A stretch of 64,000 nucleotides of DNA from Paraburkholderia sp. BL9I2N2 (GCF_004339745.1 NZ_SMGP01000004.1:62001-126000); one strand, 5' to 3'. Numbered from the stretch's first letter, positions 54,447 to 63,252 are shown. Notes: generated from the sequence alone by a model not told the origin. Made by a program: numbers and translations.

Positions 54447-55529
54447 ATGAGAGCCATTTCAGGGAGCATCCGTTACCTCAACCGAGTGGTTTACGACTCG
54501 GCCAAGGTGTCGGACTATAGCGTGTTGGCTGTTGGCGTAATCGGTACGATCGGACATCCGCTGTACTGGCTGTGGTGGACGTATATCGATCCTCAACCCA
54601 ACGAAAGCCTGCAAATGCGCGCTTTCGGCACAGCCGCCTGTGCGCTGCTGCTCTTGCGCGGTTTCTGGCCCGCTTCGGCCGTGCGCTTCCTGCCGTGGTA
54701 TTACTTCGTAACGGTAGCCTATACGCTACCGTTCTTTTTCACTTATTACCTGATTGCCGGTCACTATTCGATGCTCTGGTCAATGGCCGAGCTGGGCATG
54801 GTGTTTTTCCTGATCGCCATATTTCCGTCTTTCGTTGCGTTAGCACTCAATCTGATTCTGGGTATCGGCCTTGCCGTCCTGTGTGCCAGGATCGTGATTC
54901 CGCAATCCCTCCACGTGGATGGGCAGCTATTTCTCTACACGTATCTGCCAGTTTTTACATTCGGCATTTTCGCCGGCCTTACGTTCAGTTACAGCAACCT
55001 GAAGGGCATCGTCGCGCAGGCAAAAAATGTCGCGTTTCGCGCGCTCGCCGGCTCGATCGCTCATGAAATGCGCAATCCTCTCAGCCAACTGAGGCACGTA
55101 CTGGATCGCATGGAAGAGGCGCTGCCCGCGGTGACGGATGCCAACCCGTCGCCGGCTTTGTCGCATGACAGGGCGGCGTTGCTTTATCGGCATCTCGCCC
55201 ACGGCCAATTGTCGATTGATCGGGGCCTGCGCATTATTGCCATGACGCTGGACGAAGTCAGTGCGAAACCGATCCGCTCGGATCACTTCACCTATCTGAG
55301 CGCGGCGGCCACCACGCGTAAAGCGCTGGACGAATACGGCTTCGGCGATCAGAAGGAGCGCGCCAAAGTTCGACTTGCGGTGCTGGAAGATTTCATCTTC
55401 AAGGTCGACGAAAACCGTCTATCTGTTCACGCTATTCAATCTGATCAAGAACGCACTCCATCACATTGCCACGCATCCTTTGGCGACGCTTACGCTTACA
55501 GTCGACCGGCAAACGGTGCTGGTTCATGA
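54447..55529 (+). CDS. CqsS-like sensor histidine kinase, N-terminal part
   Basis: Frame 1 of a split gene, about 322 meaningful residues. About six membrane helices (residues ~27-185) resemble the signal-binding domain of CqsS/LqsS (GHPLYWLWWTYIDPQP, LPWYYFVTVAYTLPFFFTYY, YSMLWSMAELGMVFF). The phosphoacceptor H206 is in AGSIAHEMRNPLSQLRHVLD. After residue ~322 (KVDENR) the frame departs from the family because of a +1 frameshift near 55415; the last ~37 residues are out of frame. It is 28 nt downstream of the ketosynthase gene. Confidence 0.88.
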   Translation: MRAISGSIRYLNRVVYDSAKVSDYSVLAVGVIGTIGHPLYWLWWTYIDPQPNESLQMRAFGTAACALLLLRGFWPASAVRFLPWYYFVTVAYTLPFFFTYYLIAGHYSMLWSMAELGMVFFLIAIFPSFVALALNLILGIGLAVLCARIVIPQSLHVDGQLFLYTYLPVFTFGIFAGLTFSYSNLKGIVAQAKNVAFRALAGSIAHEMRNPLSQLRHVLDRMEEALPAVTDANPSPALSHDRAALLYRHLAHGQLSIDRGLRIIAMTLDEVSAKPIRSDHFTYLSAAATTRKALDEYGFGDQKERAKVRLAVLEDFIFKVDENRLSVHAIQSDQERTPSHCHASFGDAYAYSRPANGAGS

Positions 55530-57021
55530 CACCGGCCCCGGCATTGCGCCCGACCTCCTGCCGCATCTGTTCGAGCCTTTCCGTACCGCGGGCAATTCGG
55601 CGGGTACGGGGCTCGGCCTTGCCTATTGCCAGCGCGCGATGCGCGCCTTCGGCGGCACGATTGCCTGCCGCTCGGAAGTCGGGAAATTTACTCAGTTCAC
55701 GCTGCAATTCCCCGTCGTCTCCAGCAGAGAAGTTGGAGAGCATGAGCAGAAGATTTTCGAGCGCGCCACGCCGTTTTTCACCGGCAAACGCGTTCTCGTC
55801 GTGGACGACGATGCCACTCAGCGGGCGCGAAGCCGCCGTGCGTTGTCGAAGGTGGGTGCGGACGTGAACGAAGCGGAAAACGGCGAGGTGGCGTTGAGCG
55901 CGCTTCGGCTGTCAGCGCCGTACGACCTCGTGCTGATGGACATCAATATGCCGGTCATGGACGGCTACACCACCGCCGAGAAGATCCGCGCCGACCATCA
56001 AGACCCGAACTGGAACGTGCTGATCGCCGCCTATACGGCGGAGCCGGCCAATGTGACGCGTGTGCTCGCCCGCCGCGCCGGCATGGACGACATGATCAGC
56101 AAATCCGCCAGCGCGGTGGAACTGATCACCGCGCTTCAGACGCTCTTCGAAAGCGGCAATCGGCATGTTCACAGCCATCCGTTCGACGGCTTTGCCGGCA
56201 AAACGATTCTGGTGGCGGACGACGACACCTACAGCAGGCGGATTGCCAAAGGTTATCTGGAGCGATGCGGCGCACGCGTCGTCGAGGCCGAGCATGGGCC
56301 GGACGTGCTGGCGAGGTTGGAGGAGAAGGGCCCCATCGATGCCATCGTGATGGACATGAACATGCCAGGAATGGGCGGCGTGGAAACGACTGCGTCGATT
56401 CGCGCCCGTGCTGATTCATATGCCCAGGTTCCCATCATTGCATTGACCGGGCAATCCGATATGAAAGCCGTGCAGGCCTGTCTCGCCGCGGGCATGAACG
56501 AGGTCATGATCAAGCCCGTGCAGATCGGCGCTCTCTATGCTTCCCTTGCAAGACAGTTTGCCCAGCAACGTGCGTCGCATGCGCCGATCAAAGCGGAGCC
56601 GTTACAAAGGCCCGCCGTGCAAGCGGGCAGGCCTGCGCCGATCAAGGAAGGCCCCCTGCTCGACGAGAAACACCTCGAAGAACTGGTGGCGCTCGATTTG
56701 CTGGACCAGACGTTCCTCAACGGCATCGAGCAGATTCGCTCGACCGTGGCGCAACTCGCCGCCAGCGTGGCGGCCCGCGACCTCGAATCGACGCACGGAG
56801 CCTTACACGTCCTTCTTGGCATCAGCGGCAATATCGGCGCGAAGGCGCTGCATCAGTTCGTGCGGCAGATCTATCCGCGCGTGGTCGAAGGCGAATGGCC
56901 CGCCGAGGCCGACTGGCTGGCGCGAATCTGCTCGTTGAGCGACGACTCGGCGCCTGCCTTACAGACCTATTTCGCTTTGGCCAAAGCGCGTGGCGATCAT
57001 GGGGACGCGCTGAGCGATTGA
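55375..57021 (+). CDS. CqsS-like kinase, C-terminal part: HATPase, two receivers and Hpt
   Basis: Continuation of the same gene in the next frame, family-like from about 55417. ATPase: YLFTLFNLIKNALHH, DTGPGIAPDLLPHLFEPF, GTGLGLAYCQRAM. Receiver 1: VLVVDDDATQ, LVLMDINMPVMDG. Receiver 2: ILVADDDTYSRR, IVMDMNMPGMGG, MIKPVQ. The C-terminal ~120 residues look like an Hpt domain, with His in GALHVLLGISGNIGA. Together with the 5' part it would make a hybrid kinase of about 857 aa. As read, this frame starts only at an unlikely ATG, so it is expressed only if the frameshift is an artefact or is bypassed. Confidence 0.88.
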   Translation: MRCWKISSSRSTKTVYLFTLFNLIKNALHHIATHPLATLTLTVDRQTVLVHDTGPGIAPDLLPHLFEPFRTAGNSAGTGLGLAYCQRAMRAFGGTIACRSEVGKFTQFTLQFPVVSSREVGEHEQKIFERATPFFTGKRVLVVDDDATQRARSRRALSKVGADVNEAENGEVALSALRLSAPYDLVLMDINMPVMDGYTTAEKIRADHQDPNWNVLIAAYTAEPANVTRVLARRAGMDDMISKSASAVELITALQTLFESGNRHVHSHPFDGFAGKTILVADDDTYSRRIAKGYLERCGARVVEAEHGPDVLARLEEKGPIDAIVMDMNMPGMGGVETTASIRARADSYAQVPIIALTGQSDMKAVQACLAAGMNEVMIKPVQIGALYASLARQFAQQRASHAPIKAEPLQRPAVQAGRPAPIKEGPLLDEKHLEELVALDLLDQTFLNGIEQIRSTVAQLAASVAARDLESTHGALHVLLGISGNIGAKALHQFVRQIYPRVVEGEWPAEADWLARICSLSDDSAPALQTYFALAKARGDHGDALSD

Positions 57022-57116
57022 TGGGCGTCGGAGTGCTCTCGTGTTGCCCATTGAAGCGGCATTACCGCGAACACTTTCCGCGTCGCAAGACAGCGCTCGC
57101 AACCTGCGAGAGGTCA

Positions 57117-57608
57117 TGCAATGGTCGAGCACAGCCGCCGGCGCCGCTCGAACAGTTCTCCCATGAACAATGACATGAACTGATGAAGACCGACGTCGAC
57201 AGCGTGTTCCTAGTCGGACAAGCGGTGGCGCGGCATATGATCGAGCGGCAACGCGGGAGGATCATCAACATCTGTTCGGTGCAAAGCGAGGTGGGCCGTC
57301 CCAACGTTGCCGCCTACACCGCGAGCAAGGGCGCCGTGAAGATGCTGACGAAGGGCATGGCGATCGAGTGGGGCCAGCACGGCATCCAGGTCAATGGTCT
57401 CGGGCTGGGCTACTTCAAGACCGAATTGACCGAGGCGCTCGTCAAGGACGAGACCTTCTGCAAGTGGCTGATCGGACGCACGCCGTCGCGGCGTTGGGGC
57501 GATGTCGAAGATCTCGTCGGTGCTGCGGTCTTCCTGGCGAGCAACGCTTTGAACTTCGTCAATGGCAACATTCTCTACGTGAATGGCGGCGTGACCGCCA
57601 CGCTGTAA
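57117..57608 (+). pseudogene. Gluconate 5-dehydrogenase-like SDR, broken
   Basis: From ATG 57183 the frame gives 141 aa of an SDR: NICSVQSEVGRPNVAAYTAS with the catalytic Ser, Tyr and Lys (S...YTASKGAVK), then VNGLGLGYFKTEL and YVNGGVTATL. The same frame continues upstream past a TGA at 57171 (PLEQFSHEQ-stop-HELMKTD), where the family has Trp, so it is a nonsense mutation. The N-terminal NAD-binding Rossmann part is missing. A dead 3' fragment. Confidence 0.75.
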
Positions 57609-57634
57609 TCCGTCGATAAAGCGCCGCCGCAGGA

Positions 57635-58711
57635 CTATCTCGCGGCCGGTCCCGTCGAGTGCCTGAGTTGGAAGAGGGCATGCACCTCGTGTCCGTGCTG
57701 CGGACGCTTGCCGTCGAGTGTGTCGAGCAAATATTGCGCGGCGAGTCGCCCGATTTCGTAGGTGTCGACGCGCATCGTGGTCAGCGCGGGGCGAATCTCC
57801 TGCGCCATCTCCAGATCGTCGAAGCCGGTGACGGACAATTCGCCGGGAATCGCGATGCCCAGTTCTTCCGCCTCGCGCAGCACGCCCAGCGCGATATGGT
57901 CGTTGCCGCAGATGATCGCGGTGGGACGCTCGCCCGGCGCCTGCCAGATCGTGCGCAGGCTGCGCCGCCCGAATCCCATGGTCGATTCGCCTTCGAACAT
58001 ATGTTCCGGCCGCACGGCGAGGCCGTGCCGTTCGAGCGTCGCGCGAATGCCCGCGACGCGTGCCTGCACGCGGTCGTTATCGCGCGTCGGCTGGATGCAG
58101 ACCGCGAACGAGCGGTGCCCGAGGCCGATCAGATGTTCGGTGATCTCCGCATAGGCCGCGTGATTGTCGAAGCCGATGCAGGTGTGCGGACTGTCCTTGC
58201 GATACGCGTACGTGACGGCATACGGCACGCGGTAGAGCCGCAACGCATCGAACAGTTCGGGCGGATGAGCTTCGCTCACCACTGCCATCGCTTCCACGCC
58301 GCGCGCCAGCATCGCGCGCACCTGCGTGAGCGCCTGCGCGGGATCGTAGTTCGAACAGCCGAGCACCAGTGTGATGCCGCGTGCCGCGAACGCCGCCTGC
58401 ATCCCGCTCACCTGTGAAGCGAACACGCGATCATCCAGTGTCGGAATGATGATGCCGGCAATGTGGCTGCGCGTGGAGGCGAGGGCGCGGCCCGCCGCAT
58501 TCGGAAACCAGTTGAGTGTGAGCGCGGCATGCTCGACTCGCTCACGCACGTTCGCGGAGACCTTGTCCGGCTCGTTGTAGACCCGTGATACGGTCGCCGT
58601 GGAGACACCCGCGAGCTTGGCGACATCGGAAAGCACGCTGCGGCCCGTGCTGCGGCGAGCGCGGTTCGTCGTGGTGCGGGCGGCGGCCGGCGGGTCGAGG
58701 GAGTCAGGCAT
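57635..58711 (-). CDS. LacI-family regulator (GntR-gluconate type)
   Basis: About 358 aa. The N-terminal helix-turn-helix reads LSDVAKLAGVSTATVSRVYN, with hinge residues (ALASTRSHIAGIIIPTLDDR), then a periplasmic-binding-protein-like effector domain with CIGFDNHAAYAEITEHLIGL and IICGNDHIALGVLREAEELG. Members of this type regulate sugar-acid genes. It is downstream of the DHDPS-like and MFS genes and probably binds the repeated operator-like sites at 61293-61420. Confidence 0.92.
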   Translation of the reverse strand: MPDSLDPPAAARTTTNRARRSTGRSVLSDVAKLAGVSTATVSRVYNEPDKVSANVRERVEHAALTLNWFPNAAGRALASTRSHIAGIIIPTLDDRVFASQVSGMQAAFAARGITLVLGCSNYDPAQALTQVRAMLARGVEAMAVVSEAHPPELFDALRLYRVPYAVTYAYRKDSPHTCIGFDNHAAYAEITEHLIGLGHRSFAVCIQPTRDNDRVQARVAGIRATLERHGLAVRPEHMFEGESTMGFGRRSLRTIWQAPGERPTAIICGNDHIALGVLREAEELGIAIPGELSVTGFDDLEMAQEIRPALTTMRVDTYEIGRLAAQYLLDTLDGKRPQHGHEVHALFQLRHSTGPAAR

Positions 58712-58841
58712 CAGGTTGGAAAGCGCACAGTGAATCGGGGAACGCCCGCCATCTTACCGCCGCCTGCGCGCGCGGGAAGCGTGAGCGCGCGTGACAGTTT
58801 CAGCGGACGTTGCTGTGATCCGGAAATCCTCCCGGCAAACG

Positions 58842-59809
58842 CTAGCGAACGGAGCGGCTTGCGCCGAGTGCCGCGATACGGCCACGAAAATGCTCAGTGC
58901 CGGCGACGATCTTGTCGAGCACCGCGTCGAGCGCCCAGAACCGTTCACGCACGTCGTAGTCGATCACGCGCAGCGAATCGAACTGAATGTGCCGATCCGT
59001 TGATGGTAAATCTTCGCGAGCGCCGGATAGCCGAGCGATTCGCAGACGGCGGCGAGCACGAGGAACGTGGCGAGTTCCTCTGCGAGAGCCGGGTCTTGCG
59101 CCGCATCGTTGCGCAGCCAGTTGTACAGATCCGGGTGGAAGTTCGTGAACACGCCGTTGAAGCCGGCGGAACCCGCCTTCATCGCGTCCCACGCAATGGC
59201 CGCGTTGGCGTTGAGGATTTTCAGCGGCGAACCTTCGGCGAGCGCGACGCGCCGTTTGACCGTGGCGAGATCGCAGCTTACGTCCTTCAGCATGATGAAG
59301 CGGCCGGTGTCGATACACAGCTTCAATTCGTCGTCGGAGAGAAGGCGGCGGTAGGGCGCGGGGCATTCGTACAAACCGAGCGGAATGTCGGACGGCAGGC
59401 GCGCGAGGAGTCGTTTGAGATTCGCCGCGAACGTCTCCGTGCCCTGCTGCTTCGGGTCGAGCCGGTTCGTCACCAGCACGATGCCTTGCGCGCCCGTGGC
59501 CGCGGCCACGTTGAGTTCTTCGGCCTGCGCCTCGGGGTCGTCGCTGATATGGCCGGAGACGACGACCGGAATGCGGCCCGCCACCTTGTCGACGACGAAG
59601 CGTCCCAGCGCGCCACGCTCGGCGAGCGTCAGGAACTGCATTTCACTCGACTGCGCGACGGCAAAGAGCGCGTCCGATCCATGCGCGATATACCACTCGA
59701 TCAGGCGTTCGAGTCCGGCGTAGTCGATTGCGCCGGACTCGTCGAACGGCGTCAGCATTACGGGGACGATGCCTTCGATCGACGTGGCGGCTTGTTTGGA
59801 AGTGGTCAT
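58842..59809 (-). CDS. DHDPS-family aldolase/dehydratase, frameshifted near the C terminus
   Basis: Dihydrodipicolinate synthase-fold enzyme, expected ~322 aa; it acts on 2-keto sugar acids or pyruvate adducts. The Schiff-base Lys in FIMLKDVSCD and the Tyr in GLYECPAPYRR are in the intact part (59809-58999). Reading from the start, the frame stops at 58964 after YHQRIGTFSSIRCA. The next frame continues with family-like sequence (DSLRVIDYDVRERFWALDAV, then LDKIVAGTEHFRGRI) to 58842. A single missing base near 58998 explains it (GGCACATT where GGCCACATT would restore the frame). With the MFS and LacI genes it forms a sugar-acid catabolic unit. Confidence 0.85.
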
Positions 59810-59858
59810 GCTCGTGATCTCCCGGAGAGGGTTCGTTGAGTCGGGGCGGCGCGCGCGT

Positions 59859-61178
59859 TCACGCAGGCGCTCGCACGGGTTCGGTTGGCGCGGACGGGTC
59901 TTCGATCGGCTTGCGCACCAGCAGGAGGTAGCTCATCGCGCCAATGAACGCGATGCCGGCGGCCGTCAGCAGCGCCGGGACGAACGACCAGCTCTGCGCG
60001 ATGTAGCCCGTCAGGATCGGGGCGAGGGCGCCGCCCAGAAAACCGCCGAAGTTCTGAATAGCGCCGAGCGAGCCCACGCGGTTCGGCGGCGCGGCGGCGG
60101 TAGCGAGCGCCCATGAACTGGCGGATGCGGCATTCGCCAGAAAGATCACCACCGAGATGCACACGATCGCGATCGTGTTGCTCTCGACGAGCGCCGCCGG
60201 AATCGTGAAGGCGACCATGCCGAGCATCGCGATCACCACCGCATTGCGGCGGCTCGCGACCGGGCTCGTGCTGCGGCTCGTGATGAGATCGGAAAACCAG
60301 CCGGCCGTCAGCGAGCCCAGGAAGCCGCAGAAGAACGGAATCGATGCCGCGACGCCCGTATGCATCAGGCTCATGTGACGTTCCATCGTCAGATAGCCGG
60401 GCAGCCACGTGAGGTACACCCAGTTCAAATAGACCGAGCCGAAGAAGCCGATCAGCATGCCCCACGTCGTGCCGTGCGAAAACAGCGAGCGCCATTCGGC
60501 GAAGGTGACCGTGGGTGCCGGCTTGCGGTCGGCTTCGTCGCCTTCGAGATAGTGCCGCTCGGCTTCGGTCATGGTGGCCTTGACGGGGTCGCGGTACACC
60601 GCGAGCCACACCAGCGCCACGACGAGGCCGACCACGCCCGTCACGATGAATGCCCAGCGCCAGTGAAACTGCACGACGAGAACCGACAGGCAGAGTGGCG
60701 CGAGCGCCGTGCCGAGTGGCGACGCCGAGTTGAAAATGCCGGTCGGCTTGCCGCGCGCGCGCAGCGGAAACCAGTTGCTGACCACACGGGCCGCCGACGG
60801 AAACTGCGGCGCCTCGCCGATGCCCAGCACGATCCGCGCGAGGATGAACCAGCCAAAGGTCGAGACGAATCCGCCCGCCGCCTGCGCGAGCGACCAGACG
60901 ATCAGGCCAATGCCCAGCAACTTGCGCGGTCCGATCCGGTCGACGAGGCCGCCTACCGGCAACTGGAAGAGCGCGTAGCTCCACGAGAACGCCGAGAGCA
61001 GCAGCCCCATCTGTCCGAGCGACAGCCCGAGATCATGGCGGATCAACGGATTGGCGACCGCGAGCGTGCCGCGGTCCAGATAGTTGACGATGCCGCTCAC
61101 CATCAGCAGCGTGAGCGCCACGATCTGGGCGCGGCGGATTCTCGGTGGCGCCTGCTCGAGGCCCGGTGTTGCACTCAT
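59859..61178 (-). CDS. MFS transporter, anion:cation symporter (ACS) family
   Basis: About 439 aa from ATG 61178 (MSATPGLEQ), with GGAG upstream; an in-frame opening to 61259 is less likely. Twelve predicted helices, with the ACS-type opening ALTLLMVSGIVNYLDRGTLA and LVDRIGPRKLLGIGL. The family imports hexuronates, aldarates or similar acids with a proton. It starts the operon that continues into the DHDPS-like gene and is preceded by LacI-type sites. Confidence 0.92.
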   Translation of the reverse strand: MSATPGLEQAPPRIRRAQIVALTLLMVSGIVNYLDRGTLAVANPLIRHDLGLSLGQMGLLLSAFSWSYALFQLPVGGLVDRIGPRKLLGIGLIVWSLAQAAGGFVSTFGWFILARIVLGIGEAPQFPSAARVVSNWFPLRARGKPTGIFNSASPLGTALAPLCLSVLVVQFHWRWAFIVTGVVGLVVALVWLAVYRDPVKATMTEAERHYLEGDEADRKPAPTVTFAEWRSLFSHGTTWGMLIGFFGSVYLNWVYLTWLPGYLTMERHMSLMHTGVAASIPFFCGFLGSLTAGWFSDLITSRSTSPVASRRNAVVIAMLGMVAFTIPAALVESNTIAIVCISVVIFLANAASASSWALATAAAPPNRVGSLGAIQNFGGFLGGALAPILTGYIAQSWSFVPALLTAAGIAFIGAMSYLLLVRKPIEDPSAPTEPVRAPA

Positions 61179-61292
61179 GATCGTTGTCTCCGTTTCATGT
61201 CTTCGGTTGCTGTGAGCAAGCCGCGCCAATGCGATGTCGGGCGGCCGGAAATTGCGCATCCACCGTCGGCGAAGGCGTCGTTCAGTGGTAAA

Positions 61293-61306
61293 TGTTAGCG
61301 CTTACA
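61293..61306. promoter_or_regulatory. LacI-type operator 1
   Basis: TGTTAGCGCTTACA, a near-perfect palindrome of the LacI/GalR-type core AGCGCT. The 18-bp string TAGCGCTTACATTTTGAG at 61296-61313 is repeated exactly at 61372-61389. Confidence 0.7.
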
Positions 61307-61368
61307 TTTTGAGATGCTTTTGAGCTGTTCATCGGATTTTCTTGGCAATTTCGCTTCAGTAATCTAAA

Positions 61369-61382
61369 TGATAGCGCTTACA
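61369..61382. promoter_or_regulatory. LacI-type operator 2
   Basis: TGATAGCGCTTACA, same core, 76 bp from operator 1 (centre to centre), which allows looping or cooperative binding. Confidence 0.68.
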
Positions 61383-61407
61383 TTTTGAGCTTCATTTCGA
61401 GGATATT

Positions 61408-61420
61408 GCAAGCGCTAACG
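61408..61420. promoter_or_regulatory. LacI-type operator 3 (weaker)
   Basis: GCAAGCGCTAACG, the same AGCGCT core in reverse orientation, 39 bp after operator 2. Confidence 0.5.
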
Positions 61421-61520
61421 CTATTTTGGAGGGTAAACCCCCAGCCACTTGCGGACGAATGCCATGTTGTCGAAGGCGCAAACGCGGCTAGCCGCCACTT
61501 CGCCTGGAGCCAAGCCGAAT

Positions 61521-61616
61521 ATGTCGCGGAAGCTGGGCGGCGAGATCTCGTTGGTCAGCGCGACGGGCAGCGGCACGTCGATCGCCGTGCGCATTCCGAT
61601 CGACCACGCTTCGTAG
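61521..61616 (+). pseudogene. Histidine kinase C-terminal fragment
   Basis: About 31 residues, reading MSRKLGGEISLVSATGSG and then TSIAVRIPIDHAS-stop, like the last part of a HATPase domain (GGEISxxSxxGxGTxxxVxIP). Nothing before it in frame is kinase-like, so it is only a stump. Confidence 0.5.
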
Positions 61617-61639
61617 CAGCCGAGAACCCGATCGAATCG

Positions 61640-62131
61640 TCAAGACGATTTTCGCAAGCGGGCGACAATCGCGTTGATCTGCATGTCGAAGTGTTCGAAC
61701 CATGAGCGCGCCACTTCCAATTGCGCGTCAACTTCCTGAAAGTGGGCCTCGTGTACTTCGATAGCGCGCCCGGCAGCGGCAATCGCTTCAGGAGTGGTCT
61801 GCGAGCGAAACGCGTGGGCCGCGAGCGACTCGATCTCGCCACGGTTACTCTGATCCATGAGTTCAGTGAGCAGCGCCTGCAACATCTGCAATTGACTCTG
61901 CCAGTCACTCTCTGCCCGATACAGCGCCTCTATAAAAGGTCCGGCATCGTCCGCCAAAGAGACGTTTGCCGCGGTGGACGTGCCCTGCCGCAGGTGATCC
62001 AGCACCGCGAGACAACCCTCCGCGCGGCAGGCCAATTCCTTCGCTTTGTCATGCGCTTCGGCCATGCGCGTCGTGAGCGCCGTGGCGCGATCGCAAAGCC
62101 GCGCCTGTAGGACGAACGTTTGCGGCTTCAC
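61640..62131 (-). CDS. Hypothetical helical protein
   Basis: About 163 aa from GTG 62131; the start is uncertain and lacks a clear ribosome site. Strongly helical with alternating charged residues (SDWQSQLQMLQALLTELMDQ; EAHFQEVDAQLEVARSWFEH), suggesting a coiled coil. No domain recognised. Codon usage fits a real gene. Next gene on the same strand ends 238 bp upstream of it. Confidence 0.55.
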   Translation of the reverse strand: MKPQTFVLQARLCDRATALTTRMAEAHDKAKELACRAEGCLAVLDHLRQGTSTAANVSLADDAGPFIEALYRAESDWQSQLQMLQALLTELMDQSNRGEIESLAAHAFRSQTTPEAIAAAGRAIEVHEAHFQEVDAQLEVARSWFEHFDMQINAIVARLRKSS

Positions 62132-62370
62132 CGGTTAGTGTCCATGTGCGGGCGTTCGTGGGTCGCGATGAATGATCTTGAGCCTGACGATGTGGACGAA
62201 TTTGCTCACTTCTTTTCCTTAGGGCCGCTTGCGTTTGAAATGGAGTTGCGTCGCGGGACTGGCGCCGCCTTTCCATGTATACGGCGACGCCGCAGACGGC
62301 TTGATGTCAGGATTTCCTGATTTTGGCCCAGGCATTTCCCTTTCAACCGCGTGGCGCGCTGCGGACTGCG

Positions 62371-63252
62371 TCAGCTTATCCAGTACTCGTCTGGAATCCT
62401 GCGGTCCGGTTCGGAGAGGAAGGGATTGTCGAGCGTGAAGGTCAGCCTCGACGCGATCCTGGCGCGTGACAGCGCGTCCTGAACGTAGTGATGGGAGTTG
62501 AACAATCTCATGTAGCTGCCATTGCGATACGCAGCGATGAACCCGTCTTCGATCGTCTCCGCCAGTGCTTCGTGGCCCGAGGCGACATAGAAAATGAAAT
62601 CCGATCGATACTTCAGCAGGAGCCTGTTCTCGACGACGAGATCCGGCTCCTGATGCTGGCGTCCATCGATCTCAGTAAATGCTTCAACTAAGCCGCGTGG
62701 AAAATAGTCGATCCGGCCGCCTTGGGTCATCTCGAACAGCGTGTCATAGGTCGAGGTCTGGATGTTCAGGCCGGCTGCTCTCAGGATCTCCGTATCGATC
62801 CACCCAATTCCTTGCCCGCCAATGAATGCCTTCAGATCGGAGAAGCGTTCGACCTTGTCGAAATCGGCTTGCCGGTCCTTTCGGATGACGAACACCCGGT
62901 GCCCGATCAGTCCACGATGTATCGGAATCCGCACTACATTCCTGCCGCGTTCCGCTCGCGCCTCCATGCTCGTCCAGTGCAGATTGATCATATTGTTAGT
63001 GCCGGCCAGTTCCGCCAGCGCGCGACCCCGCTCCATTTCGATGTCGGCTGAGCGCAATGTGTACGAGGCGTTGGCCGTTTTCATGGCCAGATCGAGAACC
63101 GCGAGCGCAAACGCGGCGTGCACGTCGCGGGCAGGCCGAATGCGAGGATAGACGATGTCGAAGTGAACGGGAGGGTCGGCAGGTGCGGCACGCGCGCGAA
63201 GCGTGACGCTCGCCGCGCTCAGCGCTGCCAGTACAAAGCGCCTGCGATGCAT
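62371..63252 (-). CDS. Periplasmic substrate-binding-like protein
   Basis: About 293 aa. A Sec or Tat-like signal (MHRRRFVLAALSAASVTLRA) and a two-lobe amino-acid-binding fold: FALAVLDLAMKTANASYTLR, MERGRALAELAGTNNMINLH, IGWIDTEILRAAGLNIQTST, GGRIDYFPRGLVEAFTEID. No transport genes are adjacent. Such orphan binding proteins often act with a sensor kinase or diguanylate cyclase; a kinase stump lies ~0.75 kb away on the other strand. Confidence 0.85.
   Translation of the reverse strand: MHRRRFVLAALSAASVTLRARAAPADPPVHFDIVYPRIRPARDVHAAFALAVLDLAMKTANASYTLRSADIEMERGRALAELAGTNNMINLHWTSMEARAERGRNVVRIPIHRGLIGHRVFVIRKDRQADFDKVERFSDLKAFIGGQGIGWIDTEILRAAGLNIQTSTYDTLFEMTQGGRIDYFPRGLVEAFTEIDGRQHQEPDLVVENRLLLKYRSDFIFYVASGHEALAETIEDGFIAAYRNGSYMRLFNSHHYVQDALSRARIASRLTFTLDNPFLSEPDRRIPDEYWIS

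Larger units (their letters stand above)
61179..61520. other. Operator region upstream of the MFS gene
   Basis: About 340 bp between the MFS start and a kinase-fragment remnant. It holds the three LacI-type sites listed separately and likely the operon promoter on the minus strand. Confidence 0.5.

Noticed and set aside
55405-55420. Programmed +1 frameshift in the kinase gene
   Set aside because: No classic slippery/stop context; the simpler reading is an indel or sequence error. Kept only as a remote option.
60360-61298. 312-aa + strand open frame over the MFS gene
   Set aside because: Antisense shadow of twelve membrane helices on the minus strand; charged composition, no motif.
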